A stretch of DNA of 22,709 bases, taken from NCBI GenBank assembly GCA_001414345.1, contig LLCB01000561.1:1-22709 (forward strand), given 5' to 3'. Below are positions 22,245-22,709 of the stretch, one piece after another. The stretch's first letter is position 1; each line of letters starts with the position of its first letter. The notes beneath the pieces were generated by a model. The model was not told the DNA's origin and did no database searches. It saw only the letters and a list, made by a program, of their open reading frames with translations. The position numbers and the translations under genes were made by a program. The DNA comes from Hymenoscyphus infarciens. Taxonomy: Eukaryota > Ascomycota > Leotiomycetes > Helotiales > Helotiaceae.

Positions 22245-22709
22245 CTTAGCTTAAAAAATCTAGTAGATATATATATCTACTAAGATTATTCTCTTAGTTT
22301 AAAAAATCTAGTAGATATATATATCTACTAATATTATTTCCTTAGTTTAAAAAATCTAGTAGATATATATATCTACTAAGATTATTCTCTTAGTTTAAAA
22401 AATCTATATATCTACTAAGATTATTCTCTTAGTTTAAAAAATCTAGTAGATATATATATCTACTAATATTATTTCCTTAGCTTAAAAAGTCTAGTAGATA
22501 TATATATCTACTAAGCTTAGTTTAAAAAATCTAGTAGATATATATATCTACTAAGATTATTCTCTTAGTTTAAAAAATCTAATAGATATATATATCTACT
22601 AATATTATTTCCTTAGCTTAAAAAGTCTAATAGATATATATATCTACTAAGATTATTCTCTTAGTTTAAAAAATCTAGTAAATATATATATCTACTAATA
22701 TTATTTCCT
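22245..22709. repeat. 48-bp satellite array on the same palindrome
   Basis: There are ten units whose TATC landmarks fall at 22274, 22322, 22370, 22409, 22457, 22505, 22545, 22593, 22641 and 22689. The step is 48 bp except for two short ones (39 and 40). The core is the same self-complementary AGTAGATATATATATCTACT as in the left array. The linkers are of two kinds, one with AGATTATTCTCTTAG and one with TATTATTTCCTTAG, both followed by TTTAAAAAATC, and they mostly alternate. The array is cut by the window edge and so probably continues. One unit (22409) has lost 9 bases from the left arm of the palindrome, and another (22505 to 22545) has a shortened linker. Confidence 0.95.

Noticed and set aside
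22245..22709. Telomere or subtelomere repeat
   Set aside because: The units are 48 bp with an AT palindrome. No TTAGGG-like G-rich strand is present.
1..22709. Mitochondrial or bacterial AT-rich genome segment
   Set aside because: Such genomes keep TG and CA and carry open genes and tRNAs. Here those dinucleotides are missing and nothing is open, which fits RIP.

Overview
The window is one continuous, very AT-rich block (roughly 20-25% G+C by eye) with no intact gene, no RNA gene and no recognisable start codon context. Its base composition is set by one process: the dinucleotides CA and TG are almost gone. By hand I find about 70 of both together in 22.7 kb, where chance at this composition would give well over a thousand. 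CT, AG, CC and GG survive. This is the end state of repeat-induced point mutation (RIP), the fungal process that turns CpA into TpA on both strands of repeated DNA. The best reading is an AT-rich, heterochromatic or accessory compartment, possibly a regional centromere, of a filamentous ascomycete. The species cannot be named from this sequence.

Layout: a 34-bp satellite array fills positions 1-340 and a 48-bp satellite array fills about 22245-22709. Both are built on the same perfect palindrome, AGTAGATATATATATCTACT, extended by one base on each side, but they have different linkers. Between them lie about 22 kb of mutated DNA carrying many short tandem arrays (periods of 12, 24, 15, 9, 19, 18 and 95 bp), two clear hairpins, and several decayed coding frames.

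RIP makes CAA/CAG (Gln) and TGG (Trp) into stop codons, ACA into ATA, CCA into CTA and TCA into TTA. Relic frames therefore show up as frames with clearly fewer stops than their neighbours. I find such frames at 1480-1731 (+, 83 codons without a stop, with an LYxDNLF motif like that of piggyBac transposases), 2373-3578 (+), 10803-11714 (-), 12122-12991 (-), 16588-17010 (+) and 17671-20047 (+, the clearest, about 790 codons in two frames). Two of these (12122-12991 and 17671-20047) read as Pro/Thr/Ser-rich proteins once RIP is allowed for. None can be identified with confidence. They are most simply parts of dead transposable elements, or duplicated genes, destroyed by RIP.

Nothing in the window is expected to be translated. 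Any present function would be structural: satellite DNA, heterochromatin, or centromere or spacer DNA.
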